Below the pieces are notes generated by a model, which did no database searches, was not told the origin of the DNA, and worked only from the letters and a program-made list of their open reading frames with translations. From Phycisphaerales bacterium (GTDB lineage Bacteria > Planctomycetota > Phycisphaerae > SM23-33), in assembly GCA_003153915.1 (NCBI GenBank), contig PMBX01000149.1:9165-16156 (forward strand): a stretch of 6,992 bases of DNA. The letters run 5' to 3'. The translations under genes and the position numbers were made by a program. Within the stretch, counting starts at the first letter, position 1. Each line of letters begins with the position of its first letter. This document shows positions 1 to 6,219 of this stretch, piece by piece.

Positions 1-10
1 GAACCGGGTG

Positions 11-3000
11 TCACAGAATGTTGACGAACCCGGCGGGGGCGTTCGGCATGCTCGTGGACGGCCAGACCCAGGTCTTCTTGAGCACGGTGTCGGTGTGCTT
101 GACCGAAGCCACTTCACCGCCCAGCGGGTTCTGGCAGAGGAACAGGCCGCAATCGGTGAAATCGGCGTTGATAAGGCAGACCTTGCCGATCTTGGAGGCG
201 GTGACGTTGACGTTATCCATGTAAAACGCCGGCGGCGTGACGCCCGTGGGCAGCTTGAGGCCCTTGATGGAAATCGAACTGATAATTGACAAGGGCCTTC
301 CGGCGAAGTCGCCGTGGTCGTCGGCGTGACGGGCGGTGAAGGTGGAATCGAAACCGGCCAATATGTCGCTGTCGTAGATCGCCCCCGCCGTGATGCTCGT
401 GACGTTTCCGGTGGAGCGGATCACGCTGTCGTCGATCTTTCCGGTCACGGTTATCTTGCCGACGGCGCCCAGGACGTCCCATACTCGCCCGGCAAGGTCC
501 CCGCCGACGCTGGCGCTGCCCAGGGCGGGCTTCAGGCCGGAATAGTTGAGCTTAAGGTTCCCGCCCATACTGCCCGTGACCGTCAGCTTGTCCAGGCTCC
601 CGCCGCTTATGTCCCACAAACCGCCGGTGACGTTGCCGCTGATGGAGGCGTTGCCCAGGGCGGGCTTCACGCCGGAATAGGCGATCGTCAGATTCGTGCC
701 CATGTTGCCCTTGACCGACAGCTTATCCAGGCTCCCGCCGCTGATGTCCCAGAGATCGCCGGCGACATTGCCGCCGATACTGGCGCTACCCAGCGCCGAA
801 AGCCCCGTGGAGCAGTTGATATCCATCCCGGCGGCAAAGTCGTATTTCACCGACAGTTTGGCCATGGACGGGGCGATGATCCGGTCGTTGGTCGCGTCTC
901 CGTCGGTGTTGAGCCACTGGGCGGCTGAGAGGCTTTTTATGGGAATCCCATGCGTGTTGAGGAGGCAGTCTTTCACCTGGTCCAAAGTCAGCGATAATGA
1001 CAACTTCGGATCCACCGCCGCGCCAAGGGAGTTAAGGTCGATCCGGCCGCCAGCGAAATCCCCAAGCGTCAGCGTTGCGATCGTGCCTTCCACCGTCATG
1101 TCGCCGGCAAGGTTGGCCAGCTTGGCTGTGAGACTGCCCAGCGAACCATGGACGGTGATATCACCGATGGTGAACTCCGCCTTGCTTGTAATGCTGACCG
1201 TGGTGGAGCCATTGCTTGCGATCACGTCCATGGAGCGGAACTGCCCACCGACAAAACCGCTGGTATCCACGACTAGTTGGCCGCCCTTGACGTTGAACGT
1301 CACCGCCGTGCCGTGCTCGTCCAGGAGGGTCTGCTTGCCCACGATCCGCGTGAATTTGTCGTCGAGCATCACCCAGCCGTCCCCGCCCAGCGGCAGGGCG
1401 ACCCACTGCCCGTTGACGGAGACGTGCCTGCCCTCGCTGAGACCGTTGTTCAACACGGCGCGCGGCAGGATTTTTTTGGGGTTCGTCACGTCGAATAAGG
1501 CGTAACCACTGCCGGTGGTGACGACCGCCAGCCCGCCACCGACCTCCACCTGCACAGGTCCACCGGTGACGGCGATGTGGTTGATGTACTTGACCGCCTT
1601 AGGATTGGACACGTCAAAGGCCACCAAAGCCCCGTTATTGTCGGCCACATAGAGTATCGATCCGTCCAGGTCGATGTCCCAGGGGCTTCCGGCCTGGAAG
1701 AATCCGGAGAACTTGATGGCGTGTTCATCGGTGACGTCCAGGACGACGACCCCGGCGCCGGCCTGGCCGTTTTCATCGATGTTGGCGTTGACGAAGGCAA
1801 AGCCGTTGCGAATCTCCACGCCGATTGCATAAGAGATCTTGACTCCAGGCACCAGGTTGACGGACTCCCCCAGCGGGACGATGTCGGTGGGGTCGGTAAT
1901 ATCGAAGGCGAAAACCCCGTGGTCCTGCCCCCCTGTAACCAGGGCCAGGTTGCCATCCACGCAGACATCCAGCCCCTGGACAAGGGACGTGCCGCCCAGG
2001 ACTTTGACCTTGGCGGGGTTGGAGACATCGAAGGTCAGCAGATGCTCTTCGACGTAATTCTGGCCGCCGCTCCAGATGCTCAAGGTCGTCGCGGCGATGA
2101 GCGTGTTGCCTTTGACCTCGATATCGTGGATCAGGAATCTATCCACGGTGTCCGTCGTGCCGGGGTAGTAGAACATGCCCTCCAGGCGGCTGAGCAGCAC
2201 GGGCTTGGCCGGATCGGAAACATTGTAGATATCCAGCCCGCCGTTGCCGTCGCTGGTGGTCGGTTGCCTGCCGACATAGAGGAGGTCGCCCACCTGCCGC
2301 GTGCAGAGCACGCTGCTGCCGGAGGACGCCTGGACGCGTCCAAAGACCAGCGGGTCGAAAGTGTCGCGTGAAATAACGTCAGTGGAACGGACGACCTGCG
2401 GCGTGGACGTGGCGTTGTCCGAGATCGACACGCTGAACATGCCTGTATAACCGGCCGGGACCGTCACCGTCGCCGTCCCGTTGACTGTGTCCAGCGACAC
2501 CGCTGCCGTGGTCAGGCTGCTGGCGATCGTAGGCCCCGTCAGCCCCGATAAATCGACGCTGTAGGTAGTCGTGCTGCCCGGGGCCACATGAAGGTCGCCT
2601 TCAAAGGTCATCTCGACCTGCTTGCTGGTATGGTTGCCCTCCGCGTCGGTCAGCGTGACCGTCACGTTCGCATCTCCGACGAAACCGTTGACCGCCTGGA
2701 CGACGACCGACCCGTCCTGGTAACTGTCGAAGATATCCACGTTGGTCAGATAGGGCATGTCAAGCGGGCGGTCTTTACTGTCGCGATCCACTTGGCTGAT
2801 AGCTCGCACAATGTCCTGGCCGGAAATCACCTGCCCGAAGATCCAGTGCTTTCCATCCAGCCAGGTCGCCGAACCGTCGGTTATAAAGAACTGGGAATCG
2901 TTGGTATCCGGGCCGGAGTTGGCCATCGCCAGCGCGCCGAGGTTGCTGAAGCTCAGCACCGGATCGATCGCGTCGGGGAAACTTCCAAGGGGGCTGCCCC

Positions 3001-3502
3001 CCGTGCCGTCGCCGTTGAGAGCGTCGCCCGTCTGAATCATGAAACCGGGGATGACGCGGTGGACGGGCACATTGTTGTAAAACGGCGTGGTGTCGTCGTC
3101 CAAAGTGCCGTCTTCGTTGACCCCGTCGGTGGCCAGTGTGATGAACCGCTGGGTGGCCGCCCCGCCGGCGGCGGTGAACAACTCCACCACCACCTCGCCG
3201 ACGGGATTGAACTGGGAGTCTGAAAACGTCAGCCGGGCGAACTTGTCGCCGGTGGGAACGGAGACCAGCACGTTGGGATTGCTGCTGACGGCGCTGACGG
3301 CCACGTGGTCGCCCAGATCGTCGTCTCCGCCGTCCACGCCGAGGGTCAGCGAATGCGTCGAAGCATAATAGTGGTCCACCAGGCTTGTGTCGAAGTGCGG
3401 CGGCGTGCCGTCCAGAAGGCAGCGGTTCTCCAACGGTTCAAAGATGGAACGGCAGGAAACAACATCAGCCAATGAACGATTCACGGTCGAATCCCTCTCC
3501 AT
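11..3502 (-). CDS. Giant LEPR-XLL-type exported protein with cyclophilin peptidyl-prolyl isomerase domain, LVIVD beta-propeller and C-terminal repeats
   Basis: Predicted 1163-residue multidomain protein. Residues 20-32 (FEPLENRCLLDG) match the planctomycete LEPR-XLL type of N-terminus, with no classical hydrophobic signal peptide. Residues about 98-258 form a cyclophilin domain: VHRVIPGFMIQTGD (147-160), LAMANSGPDTNDSQFFIT (191-208) and WLDGKHWIFG (214-223). Counterparts of human CypA R55, F60, M61, Q63, A101, N102, Q111, F113, W121, L122 and H126 are present (R149, F154, M155, Q157, A194, N195, Q204, F206, W214, L215, H219), so proline isomerase activity is plausible. Ig-like beta segments follow (about 260-380). 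Residues 420-725 hold six clear LVIVD-type units (for example LDIYNVSDPAKP, VAFDVSNPKAV) and a degenerate seventh, suggesting a beta-propeller. Residues 730-1163 are Gly/Ser-rich beta repeats with a possible calcium loop (NTDGDATND, 865-873) and a C-terminal cysteine cluster (C1109, C1118, C1123). No PEP-CTERM or membrane anchor is visible. The start is supported by a GGGAGGAG ribosome binding site. The cell-surface location and the substrate are inferred or unknown. Confidence 0.93.
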   Translation of the reverse strand: MERDSTVNRSLADVVSCRSIFEPLENRCLLDGTPPHFDTSLVDHYYASTHSLTLGVDGGDDDLGDHVAVSAVSSNPNVLVSVPTGDKFARLTFSDSQFNPVGEVVVELFTAAGGAATQRFITLATDGVNEDGTLDDDTTPFYNNVPVHRVIPGFMIQTGDALNGDGTGGSPLGSFPDAIDPVLSFSNLGALAMANSGPDTNDSQFFITDGSATWLDGKHWIFGQVISGQDIVRAISQVDRDSKDRPLDMPYLTNVDIFDSYQDGSVVVQAVNGFVGDANVTVTLTDAEGNHTSKQVEMTFEGDLHVAPGSTTTYSVDLSGLTGPTIASSLTTAAVSLDTVNGTATVTVPAGYTGMFSVSISDNATSTPQVVRSTDVISRDTFDPLVFGRVQASSGSSVLCTRQVGDLLYVGRQPTTSDGNGGLDIYNVSDPAKPVLLSRLEGMFYYPGTTDTVDRFLIHDIEVKGNTLIAATTLSIWSGGQNYVEEHLLTFDVSNPAKVKVLGGTSLVQGLDVCVDGNLALVTGGQDHGVFAFDITDPTDIVPLGESVNLVPGVKISYAIGVEIRNGFAFVNANIDENGQAGAGVVVLDVTDEHAIKFSGFFQAGSPWDIDLDGSILYVADNNGALVAFDVSNPKAVKYINHIAVTGGPVQVEVGGGLAVVTTGSGYALFDVTNPKKILPRAVLNNGLSEGRHVSVNGQWVALPLGGDGWVMLDDKFTRIVGKQTLLDEHGTAVTFNVKGGQLVVDTSGFVGGQFRSMDVIASNGSTTVSITSKAEFTIGDITVHGSLGSLTAKLANLAGDMTVEGTIATLTLGDFAGGRIDLNSLGAAVDPKLSLSLTLDQVKDCLLNTHGIPIKSLSAAQWLNTDGDATNDRIIAPSMAKLSVKYDFAAGMDINCSTGLSALGSASIGGNVAGDLWDISGGSLDKLSVKGNMGTNLTIAYSGVKPALGNASISGNVTGGLWDISGGSLDKLTVTGSMGGNLKLNYSGLKPALGSASVGGDLAGRVWDVLGAVGKITVTGKIDDSVIRSTGNVTSITAGAIYDSDILAGFDSTFTARHADDHGDFAGRPLSIISSISIKGLKLPTGVTPPAFYMDNVNVTASKIGKVCLINADFTDCGLFLCQNPLGGEVASVKHTDTVLKKTWVWPSTSMPNAPAGFVNIL
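413..793 (-). repeat. Three tandem 45-residue coding repeats
   Basis: Within the giant protein, residues 904-948, 949-993 and 994 to about 1030 repeat the pattern LGxASxxGNVxGxLWDISGG, then SLDKLxVxGxMGxNLxxxYSGxKPA. The third copy is degenerate and partial (VWDVLGAVGKITVTGKI). The DNA period is 135 bp (659-793, 524-658, then 413-523). Copies one and two are roughly 80% identical by hand alignment, with near-identical blocks around the LDK and WDISGG codons. This suggests a fairly recent duplication in a beta-solenoid or adhesin-like region. A structural role is inferred. Confidence 0.85.
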
Positions 3503-3510
3503 CTTAAAAA

Positions 3511-3518
3511 CTCCTCCC
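3511..3518 (-). promoter_or_regulatory. Ribosome binding site of the cyclophilin/propeller gene
   Basis: Read on the minus strand, GGGAGGAG lies 8 nt before the ATG at 3502. It is a strong Shine-Dalgarno match and fixes the start so that the protein includes the LEPR-XLL-like N-terminus. Confidence 0.8.
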
Positions 3519-3640
3519 GGAGAATTTCCTCACGCCGGAACAACCACAACAATGGACAAACTCCTATCGGCCTTCCATGGCGGGATGCTTCGAGCGCACC
3601 GGGCGGGGGAGGTCTTTCCACCTGACCCGATTAGATAAGG

Positions 3641-3649
3641 ATTATACCA
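3641..3649 (-). promoter_or_regulatory. Extended -10 promoter element for the giant-protein gene
   Basis: On the minus strand this reads TGGTATAAT: a perfect TATAAT preceded by TG at the extended -10 position. No good TTGACA-like -35 occurs 16-18 bp upstream, as is common for extended -10 promoters. A start about 7 nt downstream would give a leader of roughly 130 nt before the ATG at 3502. Assignment to a housekeeping sigma factor is inferred from the consensus. Confidence 0.6.
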
Positions 3650-3734
3650 CAAAGCACCGGTTCCTGGTAGGGACTTTCCCCCCGGTCCAGACTGGCGACC
3701 CCTCCACCGGTCTCGGCCATATCAGCTTAATATA

Positions 3735-3744
3735 TAACATGTTA
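3735..3744. promoter_or_regulatory. Palindrome TAACATGTTA, candidate operator
   Basis: A perfect 10-bp palindrome sits at the end of an AT-rich island (TTAATATATAAC from 3727) in otherwise GC-rich DNA, about 94 bp before the beta-helix start. The overlapping TATATA/TATAAC hexamers (3731-3738) could be a plus-strand -10, but no recognisable -35 lies at the right distance. It may be an operator overlapping a weak promoter. Chance occurrence in AT-rich sequence is possible. Confidence 0.3.
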
Positions 3745-3825
3745 CGTTCGATCTCCCAGGCCGCGACGGCTGACCGGCATGGGAATTCGGTACCCCAAAG
3801 GCCCACCGGCTGATACAGTTAGGCA

Positions 3826-3831
3826 AGAGGG
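3826..3831 (+). promoter_or_regulatory. Ribosome binding site of the beta-helix gene
   Basis: AGAGGG lies 6 nt before the ATG at 3838. The alternative in-frame ATG at 3853 has no such site, so 3838 is preferred. Both starts leave the signal sequence intact. Confidence 0.55.
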
Positions 3832-3837
3832 CTGTTT

Positions 3838-4794
3838 ATGGGACCACCGAGCATGATCCCAAGTTCACGGTTTCCGGTTTTCACCGTCGCATTCCTGGCG
3901 ACTCTGGCGGGCGGGTGCGCGGGCCACGCCGCCGACTCGCCCGCGTGGAACTATTCCGCCAATGTCCGGGCCTTCGGCGCATTCGGGGATGGGCGGACCG
4001 ATGACTCCGCCGCCCTGCGCTCGGCAGTCCAGTGGGCGCGGACCGCTCGTGTCCCCGTCTATCTGCCCCCGGGACAATACATCCTGCGTGGCAAGCTCCG
4101 CCTCAACGTGCCCATCCGCGGCGAGTGGTCGCGAAGCTCCGTCCTTTTGCTTGCCGGACCGTCCAGCGGGCTGATCGTCACACAGAGCGAACAGGTCCAC
4201 ATCCGCGACCTGGCCATCGAGGGCGACGGCAGCGCCGACCAGACGGGAATCCAGATCGGCGAGGCGGGCGGGCAGGCCGACTTCGTGTACCTTTCCGGCC
4301 TGGAGGTCCGCCATTGCGGGGGCGACGGGATCCGCTTCGTCAAGGGCAACTGCGGAACGGTCCGCGACTGCCGCCTGTTCGACAACCGCGGTTACGGGCT
4401 GCGGCTGGACGGTATAGACATGCCCGGCTGCACCAACGCCCACCAGATCCAGGCCTACTTGGTGGCCAACGGCCTGGGCGGTCTGCGCGCGGCCAACTCC
4501 AGCTCCAACACCATCGACGTGGTGGCCGAGGGCAACGGATCAACCTATGGCGCCAACCGCCCCGCCGGCTGGGGCCTGGAGATCGACAATAACCAGCGGC
4601 TGATCACCTGCTACACCGAGGGCAACGCCGCCGGCGGGCTGTGGTGCAAGATGGGCTGCTACGGGGCGATCATCAACTGCTGGAGCCTGGAGGGCTGGAA
4701 AGGCAAGGGCGGTTCCAAGCCCATCATTGAAAACCACGGCAACCAAGCCATCTGGGGTCAGACCCAACGCCCTCCCTGGGAACCGGCGCCTTGA
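3838..4794 (+). CDS. Exported pectate-lyase-3-like right-handed parallel beta-helix protein, probable lipoprotein
   Basis: Predicted 318-residue secreted protein. The N-terminus has a short hydrophobic segment (F12-L23) ending in LAGGC (C27), a plausible lipobox; signal peptidase I cleavage near GHA-AD (residue 31) is an alternative. Residues 42-66 (NVRAFGAFGDGRTDDSAALRSAVQWA) and 72-95 (VPVYLPPGQYILRGKLRLNVPIRG) are the signature opening of the pectate_lyase_3 / GH28-like beta-helix family. Helical rungs continue through VHIRDLAIEGDG (120-131), a Gly/Asn/Cys-rich middle and LEIDNNQRLITCYTEGNAAGGLW, to a proline-rich tail (RPPWEPAP). At 318 residues it is compact for the superfamily, which includes polysaccharide lyases, glycosidases, epimerases and tailspike proteins. 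I cannot assign catalytic residues, so it could be an enzyme or a binding protein. It is transcribed alone and is followed by an intrinsic terminator. Membrane anchoring and polysaccharide contact are inferred. Confidence 0.88.
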   Translation: MGPPSMIPSSRFPVFTVAFLATLAGGCAGHAADSPAWNYSANVRAFGAFGDGRTDDSAALRSAVQWARTARVPVYLPPGQYILRGKLRLNVPIRGEWSRSSVLLLAGPSSGLIVTQSEQVHIRDLAIEGDGSADQTGIQIGEAGGQADFVYLSGLEVRHCGGDGIRFVKGNCGTVRDCRLFDNRGYGLRLDGIDMPGCTNAHQIQAYLVANGLGGLRAANSSSNTIDVVAEGNGSTYGANRPAGWGLEIDNNQRLITCYTEGNAAGGLWCKMGCYGAIINCWSLEGWKGKGGSKPIIENHGNQAIWGQTQRPPWEPAP

Positions 4795-4808
4795 AAACCT
4801 CCCTAATT

Positions 4809-4879
4809 GGGTGCCATGCCCGCGCTCGCGCGGGCATGTCTTATGTTTTTAATACGGCCTTCGCATGGCCATGGCACCC
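4809..4879. repeat. Nested inverted-repeat element between convergent genes
   Basis: A 10-bp outer inverted repeat, GGGTGCCATG (4809-4818) and CATGGCACCC (4870-4879), encloses the GC-rich terminator hairpin. The outer left arm overlaps the first four bases of the inner stem, so the two structures are mutually exclusive at that point. The right arm contains the palindrome GCCATGGC (4868-4875) and is followed by a tandem GGCACCC duplication (4873-4886). The shape resembles a REP-like or miniature dispersed palindromic element. Copy number in the genome cannot be seen from this window. Confidence 0.5.
4815..4850 (+). terminator. Intrinsic terminator after the beta-helix gene
   Basis: A perfect 10-bp stem, CATGCCCGCG (4815-4824) with CGCGGGCATG (4829-4838), closes a CTCG tetraloop. 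It is followed by TCTTATG and a run of five T (4846-4850). It starts 20 nt after the stop codon at 4792-4794. The T tract is interrupted and slightly distant, but the stem is very stable. On the minus strand the stem is not followed by T residues, so it should mainly serve the plus-strand gene. Confidence 0.75.
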
Positions 4880-4924
4880 GGCACCCGTCGAGCGCTAAGT
4901 TCCCCGAAGCATACAAATTACCGA

Positions 4925-5947
4925 TTACGATTCCTGTCCAGCCAGGCTGCCAACCATGTTTTCCCCCAATCGCTTCCATGCCTCCAGCAGGCGGTCGTAG
5001 AAGGGGTCCTGGTCGTCCTTCTCCCCCAACCCGCGGGCATCCATCCAGGCTTGAACACTCTTGACGCCCTCCAGCCAGGGGATGCGGTAGTGGAAGTCCA
5101 GGTCGGCCTTGGCGGCGGAATTGTCGAAGATGTTGTTGAACATAAAATTGACAATGCATATTCCCGCATGGCGCGGGGCGGCCTTGGCGAGGAGTTCCGA
5201 TGGGATGTGCACGATCCGCGGCTGCGGGGCGTCGATGGCCTGGGCGACGATCTGGTGATACTGGTCCCAGGTCATCCACTCTTCGCCGGTGACGTGGTAG
5301 GCCCGGCCGAATGTCCTTTCCTTTCCGGCTGCCGTCACGAACGCATGGCCGGCATCGTCGACATGGCAGGCGACCCAAAGGCTCATGCCGTCGCCGTGAA
5401 CAATAATCTCCTTACCCTTGCGCAAGCGGTCGATCACGACGCCTCCGCCAAAGGGACTGCGAATGCCGCTGCCCGGGCCGTATGTCATTGCCGGCCGGAT
5501 GATCGTCACCGGCATGTCGCCGCGACGGTGGGCCTGCATGAGGATGGACTCGCAGGCGACCTTTTTGATCGCGTACCCGCCGATACCACTGAGAGGCTCG
5601 TCCTCCAGGTAGGGCAGGCGCGTTGCCGGCTTGGTGTAGACATCCACGGTGCTGCAAAAAATGAACTGCTTCGTTCGCCCGGCGAAGGCGCGGACATCGC
5701 TTTCGGCGTCGGCGGGCTGATAGCCGATCATGTCGATGACGCAGTCCCATTGGCCGGCATCCTTCATCTGCCGTTCAAAATCGCCGTGTCTGGTGCGGTC
5801 GCCGGCGATCCTGGCGACTTTCCCCGGTCCATACATCGCCTCGCTGCGGCCGCGATTGTAGTGGGTAACGTCGTCGCCCCTAGCGAGAAGCTCTCGCGTG
5901 ATGGAGTTGCTGATCAAGCCCGTTCCGCCAAGGATGAGGATACGCAT
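4925..5947 (-). CDS. NAD(P)-dependent sugar epimerase/dehydratase-like protein (extended SDR)
   Basis: Predicted 340-residue cytoplasmic Rossmann-fold protein of usual family length. The N-terminus MRILILGGTGLISNSI carries the nucleotide-binding GxxGxxG loop with Ser at the third glycine (GGTGLIS), a variant common in this epimerase subgroup. NRG at 31-33 lies where NADP-preferring members often carry a basic residue. FIFCSTVDVY (95-104) supplies the catalytic Ser/Thr (S99 or T100), and YAIKK gives the YxxxK pair Y125/K129. RPAMTYGPGSG (151-161) is the typical substrate-side loop, and VACHVDDAGHAFVTA (192-206) is the conserved HVDDxA region. The substrate cannot be read from sequence; nucleotide sugar or free sugar/uronate are both possible. 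It is transcribed divergently from the GH4 gene, which suggests a shared sugar pathway, but that is inference. A GAAGGAG ribosome binding site supports the ATG start. Confidence 0.9.
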   Translation of the reverse strand: MRILILGGTGLISNSITRELLARGDDVTHYNRGRSEAMYGPGKVARIAGDRTRHGDFERQMKDAGQWDCVIDMIGYQPADAESDVRAFAGRTKQFIFCSTVDVYTKPATRLPYLEDEPLSGIGGYAIKKVACESILMQAHRRGDMPVTIIRPAMTYGPGSGIRSPFGGGVVIDRLRKGKEIIVHGDGMSLWVACHVDDAGHAFVTAAGKERTFGRAYHVTGEEWMTWDQYHQIVAQAIDAPQPRIVHIPSELLAKAAPRHAGICIVNFMFNNIFDNSAAKADLDFHYRIPWLEGVKSVQAWMDARGLGEKDDQDPFYDRLLEAWKRLGENMVGSLAGQES

Positions 5948-5957
5948 GTGTAATAAG

Positions 5958-5964
5958 CTCCTTC
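5958..5964 (-). promoter_or_regulatory. Ribosome binding site of the SDR gene
   Basis: GAAGGAG on the minus strand ends 10 nt before the ATG at 5947. This spacing is acceptable, and it supports the start immediately before the Rossmann glycine loop. Confidence 0.65.
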
Positions 5965-6050
5965 AATAAGCCGACGTTTCCAGGATGACCCCGCAAGGGG
6001 CCTTCCGGCTCTTCGCCGTCATCAGACCGCTGCCGTCAGCAGTTCCCGTG

Positions 6051-6079
6051 ATTCTATCCTGCCTTGTCGCCTGAATAAA
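6051..6079 (-). promoter_or_regulatory. Possible promoter of the SDR gene
   Basis: On the minus strand, TTTATT (6079-6074) and TAGAAT (6056-6051) are separated by 17 bp. The -10 matches consensus at five of six positions and the -35 at only three. A start near 6044 would give a leader of about 97 nt. This is a weak, consensus-only call. Confidence 0.3.
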
Positions 6080-6109
6080 TAACGGCCTGCCCCTTCGGAA
6101 TCCAGGCAA

Positions 6110-6162
6110 GCCAAGATTGACTTGCGTTGATACGCGAAGGAAAGTAGAAGGCCAATCTTGGC
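6110..6162. promoter_or_regulatory. Long-spaced inverted repeat upstream of the GH4 gene, candidate operator
   Basis: GCCAAGATTG (6110-6119) and CAATCTTGGC (6153-6162) are perfect 10-bp inverted copies with 33 bp between them, a 43-bp centre-to-centre distance close to four helical turns. A short internal hairpin, GCGT-TGAT-ACGC (6124-6135), lies between them. The left arm overlaps TTGACT (6117-6122), a possible -35, but the matching -10 is poor. The element lies 58 bp before the GH4 start and could be a two-site operator or an RNA stem in the leader. Confidence 0.45.
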
Positions 6163-6205
6163 CGCGCGGCGCGGACGGGCCGGCGGCGGCGAAAAACCAT
6201 TCGTC

Positions 6206-6211
6206 AAGGAG
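6206..6211 (+). promoter_or_regulatory. Ribosome binding site deciding the GTG start of the GH4 gene
   Basis: AAGGAG lies 8 nt before the GTG at 6220, and a second purine block, AAGG, follows at 6212-6215. No in-frame ATG precedes the Rossmann motif, so this site decides the start codon. Confidence 0.8.
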
Positions 6212-6219
6212 AAGGAATC

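Larger units (their letters stand above)
3503..3837. other. Divergent intergenic region, 335 bp
   Basis: No convincing gene lies here; the short open frames have no family features and no ribosome binding sites. The region separates the minus-strand giant-protein gene from the plus-strand beta-helix gene and should hold both promoters. Identifiable elements are the extended -10 at 3641-3649 (minus), the AT-rich stretch at 3727-3744 with a perfect palindrome, and a ribosome binding site at each end. Confidence 0.7.

Noticed and set aside
413..793. CRISPR-like periodic repeats
   Set aside because: The 135-bp period lies in frame within a protein and the repeats encode similar residues; there are no short identical repeats with unique spacers.
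314..3223. Several 200-270-codon plus-strand frames inside the giant-protein gene (314-928, 696-1505, 1577-2371, 2588-3223)
   Set aside because: All are antisense to coherent domains and repeats of the minus-strand protein; their low-complexity composition mirrors the opposite coding strand.
3783..3795. Adjacent EcoRI and KpnI sites (GAATTCGGTACC), resembling a cloning polylinker
   Set aside because: No other vector sequence flanks them and the surroundings read as normal intergenic DNA before a gene with its own ribosome binding site; treated as coincidence.
4865..5953. A 362-codon plus-strand open frame, longer than the SDR gene it overlaps
   Set aside because: It lies antisense to a gene with clear SDR motifs, has no recognisable domain and no ribosome binding site. 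It is a long open frame caused by high GC at codon position three.
5989..6000. Small hairpin CCCC-GCAA-GGGG in the SDR leader
   Set aside because: Only a four-base-pair stem with no extension; common by chance in GC-rich DNA.
6117..6146. Plus-strand promoter for the GH4 gene using TTGACT as -35
   Set aside because: The hexamers 17-18 bp downstream (GAAAGT, AAAGTA) are poor -10 matches, so the promoter position is left open.
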